Assembly (NCBI GenBank): GCA_904395905.1 | Contig: CAJFNZ010000103.1 | Span: 1-53,320, forward strand | Direction of reading: 5' to 3' | Origin: an uncultured Oscillospiraceae bacterium | GTDB lineage: Bacteria > Bacillota > Clostridia > Oscillospirales > Oscillospiraceae | DNA: 53,320 bases | Shown: one piece after another, positions 44,202 to 52,435 of the stretch | How positions within the stretch are numbered: the stretch's first letter is position 1 | Layout: the number at the start of each line of letters is the position of its first letter | Translations under genes and position numbers: made by a program | The notes under the pieces: generated by a model | What the model was told of the DNA's origin: nothing | The model's input: only the letters and a program-made list of their open reading frames with translations | The model's database searches: none

Positions 44202-45941
44202 TCACTGGACGGTCTCGGGGAGGACCACCACGGAGTAATCCACGGTGATGGGCGTTCCGTCCAGGATGCCGTTCAGAAGCGCCTCCTGCCGGGCGGACAC
44301 ATAGTCCTGCTCGGCCAGGCTGCGGGCGTAGTTGTAGTCCCGCGTGGCGGAGAAATACATGATGTGGTAGCCGTAGGGGCTCTCGACGATGCCGTGGTCG
44401 CCGGGCTGGCGGCTCTCGTCGAAGCACCAGTCGTTGAAGGTCTCCACCATCTGGCCGGGACGGATCTCCTCAATCAGGCCGCCGTTGGAGGCCGAGCCGT
44501 CCTCGCTGTACTCCCGGGCCAGCTCGGCGAAGCTCTCCTCCGTGGCCTCGCCGGACTGCCAGATGTCGTAGATCTCCTCGGCCTTGACCCGGGCGTCGGT
44601 CCAGTTCTGCTCGGTCAGCACGGGGTTGCCGTTCTCGTCCAGCTCGGCGTCCTCGTCGGCCTGGGGCATAATCAGGATGTGGCGGACGTCCACCAGGTTG
44701 GGGTCGTCCACGGCGGCGCCCTGGGCGGCATAGTCGCCGGCGTGGTCCGCCAGATAGGATTCCACGTCCTCGTCGGTGTACTCGATGCTGCCGAACAGCT
44801 GGCTCAGGTAGCCGGAGGCCCGCATCAGGCCCTCGCCGAAGGCCATGTAGTCCTCCAGCGTCACGTGGGGGCCGTAGACCGTCTGGACGTATTCGTCCAC
44901 GGTGTAGCCGTTGGCCTCGGCCTCCTGCTCCATGCCGCTGCGGAGGGTCTCCAGATACGCCGTCGTGGCCTCGTCCAGCTGGTAGCCGGCCTCGTCGGCG
45001 TCGCGGCCGACGGCCGCCACCTGCCAGAAGGTCCGCACGGCCTCCTGGAGGAAGAAGTCCTCCCAGGTCTGGGTCTCGCTGTACATCTGCTCCGAGAGGG
45101 GCTGGGAGCTGTCCAGGCCGAAGAAGGCGGCGTAGGAGCCGTAGGTGTTCAAAAAGCTGAAATACTGCTGCCAGAAGTAGAACGACAGCTGGCCGTTGGT
45201 CAGCTCCTGATCGCCGCAGGTGGCCACGACCGCGGCAACCTCCTCGGCCGTCACCTCTTCGGCGGGCTTGGCGTAGGCGTGGGCGACGAAGGCGCCGCTC
45301 TCGTCCACGTGGAGGACGGCCACCGGGTCGTCCTCCGGCGCTTCCGTCTCGCTGTCGCCGGCCGGGTCCGAGGCGGTGTCGCCGGGTTCCTGGACGTCGG
45401 TTTCGTCGTCGGTGCTGCTGAGCGCGGTGTCGGCGGTGTCCGCGCCGTCTCCGGCGTCGCTGCGGCCGCCCAGCAGGGCCACGCAGGCGAGCACCAGCAC
45501 GGCTACGGCCGCCAGGGCCGCGACCAGGAACACGACCGGGCGGGTGCGGCGCTTTTCCCGGGGCGCCTCGGCCGGCGCGGCGGCCTCCGGCGGCGGGGGA
45601 GCGGGCGTGTCCGGGCTGCCGTCCGGCGTGTCAGAGGCCTCGGGGGCCGGAGCTTCCGCCTCCGCGGGGGCGGGCTCGTCCGGATCCGAAGCGGGGGCCT
45701 CCGGAGCGGGCTCGTCCGTGCTCGGGGCGGGTTCCGATGCGTCGGCGGCGGGCGCGGGGGAGTCCGGGGCGGGGGCTTCCGGCTCCGGAGCGGCGCTCGG
45801 CGGTTCCGGCGCGGCGTCCGCCGGGCTCGGGGCCGCGGGGGCTGCCGGCTGCGGATGTTCGTCCGGATCCCTGGGGGCGCCGCACAGGGGGCACACGGCC
45901 ATGTCGTCCTCCAGATGGGCGCCGCAGAGTTTGCAGGTCAT
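44202..45941 (-). CDS. Membrane-anchored parvulin-like peptidylprolyl isomerase/foldase with N-terminal zinc ribbon
   Basis: N-term MTCKLCGAHLEDDMAVCPLCGAP; long Ala/Pro/Glu linker; TM RTRPVVFLVAALAAVAVLVLACVALLG; VRHILIMPQ...FAELAREYSEDGSASNGGLIEEIRPGQMVETFNDWCFDESRQPGDHGIVESPYGYHIMYF. Confidence 0.88.
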   Translation of the reverse strand: MTCKLCGAHLEDDMAVCPLCGAPRDPDEHPQPAAPAAPSPADAAPEPPSAAPEPEAPAPDSPAPAADASEPAPSTDEPAPEAPASDPDEPAPAEAEAPAPEASDTPDGSPDTPAPPPPEAAAPAEAPREKRRTRPVVFLVAALAAVAVLVLACVALLGGRSDAGDGADTADTALSSTDDETDVQEPGDTASDPAGDSETEAPEDDPVAVLHVDESGAFVAHAYAKPAEEVTAEEVAAVVATCGDQELTNGQLSFYFWQQYFSFLNTYGSYAAFFGLDSSQPLSEQMYSETQTWEDFFLQEAVRTFWQVAAVGRDADEAGYQLDEATTAYLETLRSGMEQEAEANGYTVDEYVQTVYGPHVTLEDYMAFGEGLMRASGYLSQLFGSIEYTDEDVESYLADHAGDYAAQGAAVDDPNLVDVRHILIMPQADEDAELDENGNPVLTEQNWTDARVKAEEIYDIWQSGEATEESFAELAREYSEDGSASNGGLIEEIRPGQMVETFNDWCFDESRQPGDHGIVESPYGYHIMYFSATRDYNYARSLAEQDYVSARQEALLNGILDGTPITVDYSVVVLPETVQ

Positions 45942-46011
45942 GGGCTGTCACCTTCACTTTCCGCCGCGTGGGCGGTATTTTTGCATATAGTACCACAAGG
46001 GAGGCCGGGTT

Positions 46012-47274
46012 TCAATCTCCGGCCGGCAAACTTTCCGACGGCACGGGGCTGCCGCCGTAGAGGACGGACGGCGTGGCGATGCGGATGGCGTCGTAGTCCA
46101 CCAGGAACGTGTAGCGGTCGCAGGCGGCGAGGAAGGCGTTTTGATACGTCTCCCGGCGCAAATCGGCCTCGGCCGTCTTCTGCCAGACGGTCGCCGCCTC
46201 CTGGCCCACGTAGTAGACCAGGGCCCAGCCCTCGTCGGTGCGGATGGCGGCGGCGTCGCCGGCCTCGCGCGCCTCGTCGAAGACCCAGTCGCCCAGGCGG
46301 CCCGTCAGGTCCGAGGGGGCGAGGTGCTCCAGGAGGCCGCCGTCGGCGGCCGTCTCGTCGGCGGAGTGGGCCTGGGCCAGGGCGGCGAAGTCGGCCTCGC
46401 TGCCGGATTCGGCCTGCCAGGTGGCCAGGAGCGTTTCGGCCTTGGACTGGGCCGCGGCCCAGGCCTCGTCGCTGTCTCCGTCGGGGGCCAGCAGCACCAG
46501 CCGGACGGTCCGCAGGGCCGTCTCGTCCTTGGTGACGCCCATGGCCTCGTAGTCGGCGGCGTACTGGTCGTAGTAGGCCGACAGCTCCGCCTCGGTGAAG
46601 GTCGGCGACTCATAGAGCGAGTCGGCGTAGGCCGCCCCGAGGTAGGAGTCGGCCAGGTATTCGGCGAACGAGGCCTCCGTGGCGCCGGGGCCGAAGGAGG
46701 CGGCCAGGTAGCCGTCCACGTCGGCGCTGCCGTCCTCGGCGGTATAGCCCTGTCCGGCGGCGTTGTCGGCCAGGGTGGAGAGGACCCGCTCCATGCTCGC
46801 CTGATACGTCTCCGGCAGGGAGAAGCCGGCGGCCTCCGCCTCAAAGACCATGGACATCGTGCTGCGGACCGTGGCCAGGGCCTGGTCGAGGATATAGTCC
46901 TGCCAGCTGGTCTCGCCGTCGTAGGCCTGCTCGTCCAGGGGGCGGGAGGCGTCCAGGCTGTCGGGCAGGCTGCCGTTCTCCAGCAGGTAGTAGTATTCGC
47001 TCCAGAAGTAGTAGTTGAGCCCGGTGTTTTGCAGCGCGTAGTCGTCGCAGACGACCACCGTCCGGGCCATATCCTCGGCGGTGACGGGGCGCTCCCGCAC
47101 GGCCAGGCCGATGCCCACGGCGACGGCAGCGGCCGCGGCCAGGCCGGCGGCCGCCAGCGCGATTCGCCGGGCGCGGCCCTGGGGCAGCCGGAGGCGGAAC
47201 CGCTTTGCCGGGGCCGGTTCGCCGGGCGGCGTATTTCCAAAAGTCACGGGACGATCATCTCCAATCCTAATCAT
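46012..47274 (-). CDS. Second membrane-anchored parvulin-like foldase paralogue
   Basis: TM IALAAAGLAAAAAVAVGIGLAV; ADFAALAQAHSADETAADGGLLEHLAPSDLTGRLGDWVFDEAREAGDAAAIRTDEGWALVYYVGQ aligns by eye with the adjacent gene. Confidence 0.8.
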   Translation of the reverse strand: MIRIGDDRPVTFGNTPPGEPAPAKRFRLRLPQGRARRIALAAAGLAAAAAVAVGIGLAVRERPVTAEDMARTVVVCDDYALQNTGLNYYFWSEYYYLLENGSLPDSLDASRPLDEQAYDGETSWQDYILDQALATVRSTMSMVFEAEAAGFSLPETYQASMERVLSTLADNAAGQGYTAEDGSADVDGYLAASFGPGATEASFAEYLADSYLGAAYADSLYESPTFTEAELSAYYDQYAADYEAMGVTKDETALRTVRLVLLAPDGDSDEAWAAAQSKAETLLATWQAESGSEADFAALAQAHSADETAADGGLLEHLAPSDLTGRLGDWVFDEAREAGDAAAIRTDEGWALVYYVGQEAATVWQKTAEADLRRETYQNAFLAACDRYTFLVDYDAIRIATPSVLYGGSPVPSESLPAGD

Positions 47275-47341
47275 TCGGCCTCCCAGTCTACCACAGGCTT
47301 CCCAACCCATTCAAGGCACAATTTGTAAACATTTTTAGATT

Positions 47342-47620
47342 GCAATACACGACTGCCGTTGCCCGCAAAAAGCCGTACCGCCGCGCGTGCGCGGCACAGG
47401 AACTGGTTCGCCGCACGGAGGTGATGGAGCCCTTACGGGGCAATACACAACTGCGGTGGCCCGCGGAGAGCCGTACCGCCGCGCGTGCGCGGCACGGAGG
47501 CTGGTTCGCCGCACGGCGGGTTTGGGCCCTCGCGGGGCAATACACAACTGCGGTGGCCCGCGGAGAGCCGTACCGCCGCGCGTGCGCGGCGCGGGGCGGT
47601 TCCGTGCGTGGGATGGGCGG
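47342..47620. repeat. Three tandem copies of a 97/98-bp GC-rich repeat (third partial/diverging)
   Basis: gcaatacac(g/a)actgc(c/g)gt(t/g)gcccgc... begins at 47342, 47440, 47537; copies 2 and 3 identical for the first 54 nt; each has hairpin gccgcgc gt gcgcggc. Confidence 0.92.
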
Positions 47621-47739
47621 GTTTCGCTGCGGCGGGGCGGTTGTCATCTCCCCCTTGGGGGAGTATACTGGACGCGTTGGGTGGATCCCCGCGAAATGGG
47701 GCACCCTAGGGATACGCCGAGAAGAAAGGACGAGATACC

Positions 47740-48963
47740 GTGAACGATACCATTCTGCAAGCCTATGCCCGCCTGATTGCCCGGATGGGCGTCCATGTCC
47801 AGCCGGGGCAGGACGTCGTCGTCGAGGCCCAGCTGGACCAGCCGGCCTTCGTGGAGCGGGTGGTCGAGGCCTGCTACGAGGCCGGGGCCCGGACGGTGCG
47901 GGTGGACTGGCGCCACCAGCCCCTGGAGCGGCTCCACACCCGCTACCGGACCGAGGAGGCCCTGGGAGAGGTACGCCCCTGGGAGGAGGCGCGCCTGGCG
48001 GACTACGCCGAGACCCTGCCGTGCCGGATCTACCTCCTCAGCGAGGATCCCGACGGCCTCCGGGGAGTGGACGGCGCCAAGCTGGCCGCCGCCGCCCGGC
48101 ACAAGCGCCAGGTGGCCAAGCCCTACCGGGACCGGATGGAGAACCGCTACCAGTGGTGCATCGCCGCGGTGCCCGGCGCGGCCTGGGCGGCCAAGCTCTT
48201 TCCGGAGCTGCCGGCGGAGCAGGCCGTGGCGCGGCTGTGGGAGGCCATTCTCACGGCCTCCCGGGCCGAAGGCGACGCCGAGGCCGCCTGGCGCGCCCAC
48301 AATGCGGACCTCCGCGCCCGGTGCGACCACCTGAACGGGCTGCACATCCGCTCCCTGCACTACCGGGCCGGCAACGGCACCGACTTGACCGTGGGCATGA
48401 TGGCCGAGGGCCGCTTCCACGGCGGGGCCGACCGGACCCGCCAGGGGGTGGCGTTCAACCCGAACATCCCCTCCGAGGAGGTCTACGTCTCGCCCCGCCG
48501 GGGGCTGGCCGAGGGGATTGTGTACAGCTCGATGCCGCTCTCCTACCAGGGCCAGCTGATTGACGGCTTTTCTCTCCGCTTCCAGGAGGGGCGCGTCGTC
48601 GAGGTCCGCGCCCGGGAGAACCAGGCCCTGCTCGAGGAGCTGGTGGCCATGGACGAGGGGGCGGCCTATCTGGGCGAGTGCGCCCTGGTGCCCTACGACT
48701 CCCCGATTCGGAAGACCGGCATCCTGTTCTACAACACCCTCTTCGACGAGAACGCCGCCTGCCACCTGGCCCTGGGGGCCGGCTTCTGCGACACGGTCGA
48801 GGGCTTCGAGGGCCGGACGCTGGAGGAGTGCCGCGCTCTGGGCGTCAACGACTCCATCCTCCACGAGGACTTCATGATTGGCACCGCCGATTTGGACATC
48901 GACGCCGAGACCTTCGACGGCCGGACGGTTCCCATCTTCCGCCGGGGCGGCTGGGCGTTCTAG
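47740..48963 (+). CDS. M29-family aminopeptidase
   Basis: GVHVQPGQDVVVEAQLDQPAFVERVVEACYEAGARTVRVDW, GADRTRQGVAFNPNIPSEEVYVSPRRGLAEGIVYSSMPLSYQGQLIDGFSLRF, NTLFDENAACHLALGAGF; GTG start. Confidence 0.95.
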   Translation: MNDTILQAYARLIARMGVHVQPGQDVVVEAQLDQPAFVERVVEACYEAGARTVRVDWRHQPLERLHTRYRTEEALGEVRPWEEARLADYAETLPCRIYLLSEDPDGLRGVDGAKLAAAARHKRQVAKPYRDRMENRYQWCIAAVPGAAWAAKLFPELPAEQAVARLWEAILTASRAEGDAEAAWRAHNADLRARCDHLNGLHIRSLHYRAGNGTDLTVGMMAEGRFHGGADRTRQGVAFNPNIPSEEVYVSPRRGLAEGIVYSSMPLSYQGQLIDGFSLRFQEGRVVEVRARENQALLEELVAMDEGAAYLGECALVPYDSPIRKTGILFYNTLFDENAACHLALGAGFCDTVEGFEGRTLEECRALGVNDSILHEDFMIGTADLDIDAETFDGRTVPIFRRGGWAF

Positions 48964-49078
48964 CCGGGAGCGCGTTCCATAGGGTGCGGCCTATCACCCT
49001 GAAACGATTCTCGTATTTCCCCTGGGCCCGCTGCCGGCGTATACTGGAGGAAACGGCGGCATAAGGAGGCCATCATCT

Positions 49079-49654
49079 GTGAACCAGCGACCCCGGCGCG
49101 TCTACCGCACCCTGTTTTTCTCGTTTTTCTATCTGAGCGCCTTCACCTTCGGCGGCGGCTACGTGATGCTTCCGCTGATGCAGAAGAAATTTGTGGACCA
49201 GCTGGCCTGGCTCGACGAGCGGGAGATGCTCGACTACGCCGCCATCGCCCAGTCGGCGCCCGGCGCCGTGGCCGTGGACGCCTCGATTCTCGTGGGCTAC
49301 CGGGTGGCCGGGATCCCCGGGGCGGCGCTGGCGGTGCTGGGCACCGTCCTGCCGCCGCTGCTGATTCTCTCGGTGGTCTCGGCGTGTTACAGCGCCTTCC
49401 GGGACAACCCCGTGGTCAGCGCCGTCCTCCGGGGGATGCAGGCCGGCGTGGCGGCCGTCATCTGCGACGTGGTCCTGACCCTGGGCCGGGACGTGGCGGC
49501 CCGGCGGGACCTGCTCTCCCTGGGCCTGATGGCGGCGGCCTTCCTGGTCACATATTTCGGGGGCCTGAACCCGGTCTGGAGCCTCCTGGCCTGCGGCGCC
49601 GTGGGGGCAATCCGGGCCCTGCTGGCCCGGCGGAAGGGGGGCGCGCGGCCGTGA
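49079..49654 (+). CDS. Chromate transporter family protein, first half (ChrA-like)
   Basis: FFSFFYLSAFTFGGGYVMLPLMQKKFVDQLAWLDEREMLDYAAIAQSAPGAVAVDASILVGYRVAGIPGA. Confidence 0.93.
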   Translation: MNQRPRRVYRTLFFSFFYLSAFTFGGGYVMLPLMQKKFVDQLAWLDEREMLDYAAIAQSAPGAVAVDASILVGYRVAGIPGAALAVLGTVLPPLLILSVVSACYSAFRDNPVVSAVLRGMQAGVAAVICDVVLTLGRDVAARRDLLSLGLMAAAFLVTYFGGLNPVWSLLACGAVGAIRALLARRKGGARP

Positions 49655-50205
49655 TTCTGCTGCATCTCTTTTGGAGCTTTTTCCAGGTGGGCCTGTTCAG
49701 CGTCGGCGGCACCGCAGCCCTGCCCCTGGTCCAGGAGCAGGTGGTCGCCCGCAACGGCTGGCTGACCATGGCCGAGTTCACGGACCTGGCCACGATTTCC
49801 GAGATGACCCCCGGCCCCATCGCCATCAACGCCGCCACCTTTGTGGGCATCCGCCTGGCGGGCATCCCCGGGGCCCTGGTGGCCACGGCCGGCGCCGTGC
49901 TGCCCGGCTGTGCCGTGGTGGCGCTGCTGGCCTGGGTCTACTTCCGCTACCGGAGCCTGCGTCTGGTCCAGAGCGTTTTGGACGGCCTCCGCCCGGCGGT
50001 GGTGGCGCTGATTGCCTCGGCGGGCCTCTCGATTCTGGTGCTGGCCCTCTGGGGGGAGGCCGGGGCGGCTTCCGGCGGCGTCAACTGGATTGCCGCGGGG
50101 CTGTTCCTGGCGGCGCTGCTCGCCCTGCGGCGGTTCCGCTGGAGCCCCATCTGGGTGATGCTGGGGGCCGGCGTCCTGGGCGGGGCCGCGTACCTGCTGA
50201 TTTGA
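49651..50205 (+). CDS. Chromate transporter family protein, second half (ChrA-like)
   Basis: LFWSFFQVGLFSVGGTAALPLVQEQVVARNGWLTMAEFTDLATISEMTPGPIAINAATFVGIRLAGIPGA; GTGA overlap with upstream gene. Confidence 0.93.
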   Translation: MILLHLFWSFFQVGLFSVGGTAALPLVQEQVVARNGWLTMAEFTDLATISEMTPGPIAINAATFVGIRLAGIPGALVATAGAVLPGCAVVALLAWVYFRYRSLRLVQSVLDGLRPAVVALIASAGLSILVLALWGEAGAASGGVNWIAAGLFLAALLALRRFRWSPIWVMLGAGVLGGAAYLLI

Positions 50206-50220
50206 AACGAAAGAATCCCC

Positions 50221-50258
50221 AAAACGCCCGGCGGTTCACACGTGCCGCCGGGCGTTTT
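50221..50258. terminator. Intrinsic terminator
   Basis: aaaacgcccggcgg ttcacacgtg ccgccgggcgtttt, perfect 14-bp stem. Confidence 0.92.
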
Positions 50259-50312
50259 GTCGTGCGCGACAGGTCAGAACGGCGGGATTCCCCACCGTTT
50301 ACATATTTTTTG

Positions 50313-50341
50313 TTGAGTATTCCCGGCGCGTTTGCTATAAT
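50313..50341 (+). promoter_or_regulatory. Promoter of recJ
   Basis: TTGAGT - 17 nt - TATAAT with extended TGC. Confidence 0.75.
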
Positions 50342-50373
50342 GTGAAGAAAAAGCTTTTGGATGTGTATGTGTT

Positions 50374-52431
50374 TTGAAGTACGGAACGTGGAATGTGGCG
50401 GGATACGACCCGGAGGACGCCGAGCGGCTGCGCCGCGCCGGCTTCTCGGCGCTGACCGCCGCGACGCTGTGCAGCCGCGGCCACCGGGATCCGGCCGAGG
50501 CTGCCGCCTTCCTGGGGGCGGAGGGCCCCCTGCCGGACCCGCTGGCCATGAACGGCATGGCCGAGGCGGCCCGGCGCGTCCGGCAGGCCCTGGACCGGGG
50601 CGAGCGGATGGCTGTGTTCGGCGACTATGACGTGGACGGCATCACCGCCACCTGCCTGATGACGGAGTTCCTCCAGTCCCAGGGGGCCGACTGCCTCTCC
50701 TACATCCCCGGCCGGCTGGAGGAGGGCTACGGCCTCAACCGGCCGGCCATCGACCTGCTGGCCGGCCAGGGGGTCCGCCTGATTATCACCGTGGACTGCG
50801 GCATCACCGCCCTGGAGGAGGCCGCCTACTGCCGGCAGCTGGGGGTGGACCTGGTCGTCACCGACCACCACGAGTGCAAGGGCAGCCTCCCCGACGCCGT
50901 GGCCATGGTGGATCCCCACCAGCCCGGCGACGGCTATCCCCACCGGGACCTGGCCGGCGTGGGCGTGGCCTTCAAGCTGGCCGCGGCCATCTGCGGCGAC
51001 CAGCAGGCGGTGCTGGAGCGGTACTGCGACCTGGTGGCCCTGGGCACCGTGGCCGACGTGATGCCCCTGCTGGGGGAGAACCGGACCTTCGTGGCCCGGG
51101 GGCTGGAGCGGCTGAACGCCGCGCCCCGGCCGGGCCTGGCGGCGCTGATGCACGAGTGCGGCTGCGAGCGCCAGCCCGTCACGGCCGCGACGGTCGGCTA
51201 CGTGCTGGCGCCGCGCATCAACGCCGCCGGCCGCATGGGCCAGGTGGAGCTGGCCGTGGAGCTGTTCCTGACCCGGGACCGCCGCCGGGCGGCTCAGCTG
51301 GCTGAGGCGCTCTACCAGCTCAACCGCCAGCGCCAGGCGGTGGAGGCCGAGATCTACGACGAGGCCGTGGCCATGCTCCGGGGCCAGGAGGAGCCGGCGG
51401 CCATCGTCCTGGCCAGCGGGCGCTGGCACCAGGGGGTCGTGGGCATCGTGGCCTCGCGCCTGGCCGAGGAGTACCGCTGCCCGACGTTCCTCATCTGCCT
51501 GGACGGGGACCACGGCAAGGCCTCGTCCCGGTCCTACGGCGGCTTCAACCTCTTTGCCGCCCTGGAGTCCCTGGACGGCCTGCTCGAGAGCTACGGCGGC
51601 CACGAGCTGGCGGCCGGCTTCACCATCCGGCGGGACCGGGTGGACCGGTTCCGGGCGGCCATTGTGGAGCAGGCCGAGGCCTTCCGCCGCTCCGGCGACT
51701 GCCGCTGTGCGCTGGAGATTGACTGCCAGGTGGAGCCGCGGCAGCTGACGCTGGCCAACGTGGAGGCCCTGGACCAGCTGGAGCCCTGCGGGGCCGGCTG
51801 CCCCAGGCCGGTGTTCCTCATGAGCGGCCTGGTGGTGGACCAGATGAGCGAGGTGGGCGGCGGCCGCCACCTGCGGCTCCGGCTCCGGCGGGGCGGGCAC
51901 TGCATCGGCGCGATTTTCTTCTCCACGACCATCCTCCGGGCCGGCATCGGGCTGGGGGACCAGGTGGAGGTGGCCTTTACCCCCCAGGTCAACGAGTTCC
52001 GGGGGACCCGCTCGGTCCAGCTGAACGTGGTGGACATCCGCGCGGCGGCCGAGACGGGCGAGTACGTCCGGGAGCGGGAGCTGTACGCCCGCTGCCGCGA
52101 GGGCCGGCTGACGGCCGCCGAGGCGGGGCTTCTGCTGCCCCAGCGGCCGGAGTTTGTGGCCGTCTGGCGGTATCTGGCGGCCAACTGCCGCGACGGCGGC
52201 ATCGAGGACGACTGCTGCTGCATGAGCCGGAAGATCTCCCGCTACGCCGGGATCCCGGCCAGCTTCGTCCGCACGAAAATCTGTCTGGACGTCTTCGCCG
52301 AGCAGGGGCTCATCCGCCTGCGGCAGACGGGCCGGACGGTCCAGATTACCCTGACCGCCGGCAAGCGGAAGGTGGACCTGGACGACAGCCGCATCATCAT
52401 GCGGCTCAAACAGCTCAAGGCAGGTGACTGA
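50374..52431 (+). CDS. recJ: Single-stranded-DNA-specific exonuclease RecJ
   Basis: MAVFGDYDVDGITATCLMTEFL, LIITVDCGITALEEA, LVVTDHHECKGSLPDAVAMVDPHQ, SSRSYGGFNLFAALESLDGLLESYGGHELAAGFTI; TTG start. Confidence 0.96.
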   Translation: MKYGTWNVAGYDPEDAERLRRAGFSALTAATLCSRGHRDPAEAAAFLGAEGPLPDPLAMNGMAEAARRVRQALDRGERMAVFGDYDVDGITATCLMTEFLQSQGADCLSYIPGRLEEGYGLNRPAIDLLAGQGVRLIITVDCGITALEEAAYCRQLGVDLVVTDHHECKGSLPDAVAMVDPHQPGDGYPHRDLAGVGVAFKLAAAICGDQQAVLERYCDLVALGTVADVMPLLGENRTFVARGLERLNAAPRPGLAALMHECGCERQPVTAATVGYVLAPRINAAGRMGQVELAVELFLTRDRRRAAQLAEALYQLNRQRQAVEAEIYDEAVAMLRGQEEPAAIVLASGRWHQGVVGIVASRLAEEYRCPTFLICLDGDHGKASSRSYGGFNLFAALESLDGLLESYGGHELAAGFTIRRDRVDRFRAAIVEQAEAFRRSGDCRCALEIDCQVEPRQLTLANVEALDQLEPCGAGCPRPVFLMSGLVVDQMSEVGGGRHLRLRLRRGGHCIGAIFFSTTILRAGIGLGDQVEVAFTPQVNEFRGTRSVQLNVVDIRAAAETGEYVRERELYARCREGRLTAAEAGLLLPQRPEFVAVWRYLAANCRDGGIEDDCCCMSRKISRYAGIPASFVRTKICLDVFAEQGLIRLRQTGRTVQITLTAGKRKVDLDDSRIIMRLKQLKAGD

Positions 52432-52435
52432 CGGT

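Noticed and set aside
44088-46535. 815-aa plus-strand ORF
   Set aside because: Antisense to two foldase genes; artefact of GC-rich codon usage.
47342-47620. Possible CRISPR array
   Set aside because: Only three units of about 97 bp with no short repeat/unique spacer structure and no cas genes.
47340-48563. 407-aa plus-strand ORF across the tandem repeat, and overlapping small ORFs in the repeat
   Set aside because: Out of frame with the well-supported M29 aminopeptidase; the repeat is open in several frames simultaneously, which suggests non-coding repeats.
49079-50205. Frameshifted chrA pseudogene
   Set aside because: Two complete half-size ChrA ORFs with GTGA overlap are the normal two-gene form of this transporter in Firmicutes.
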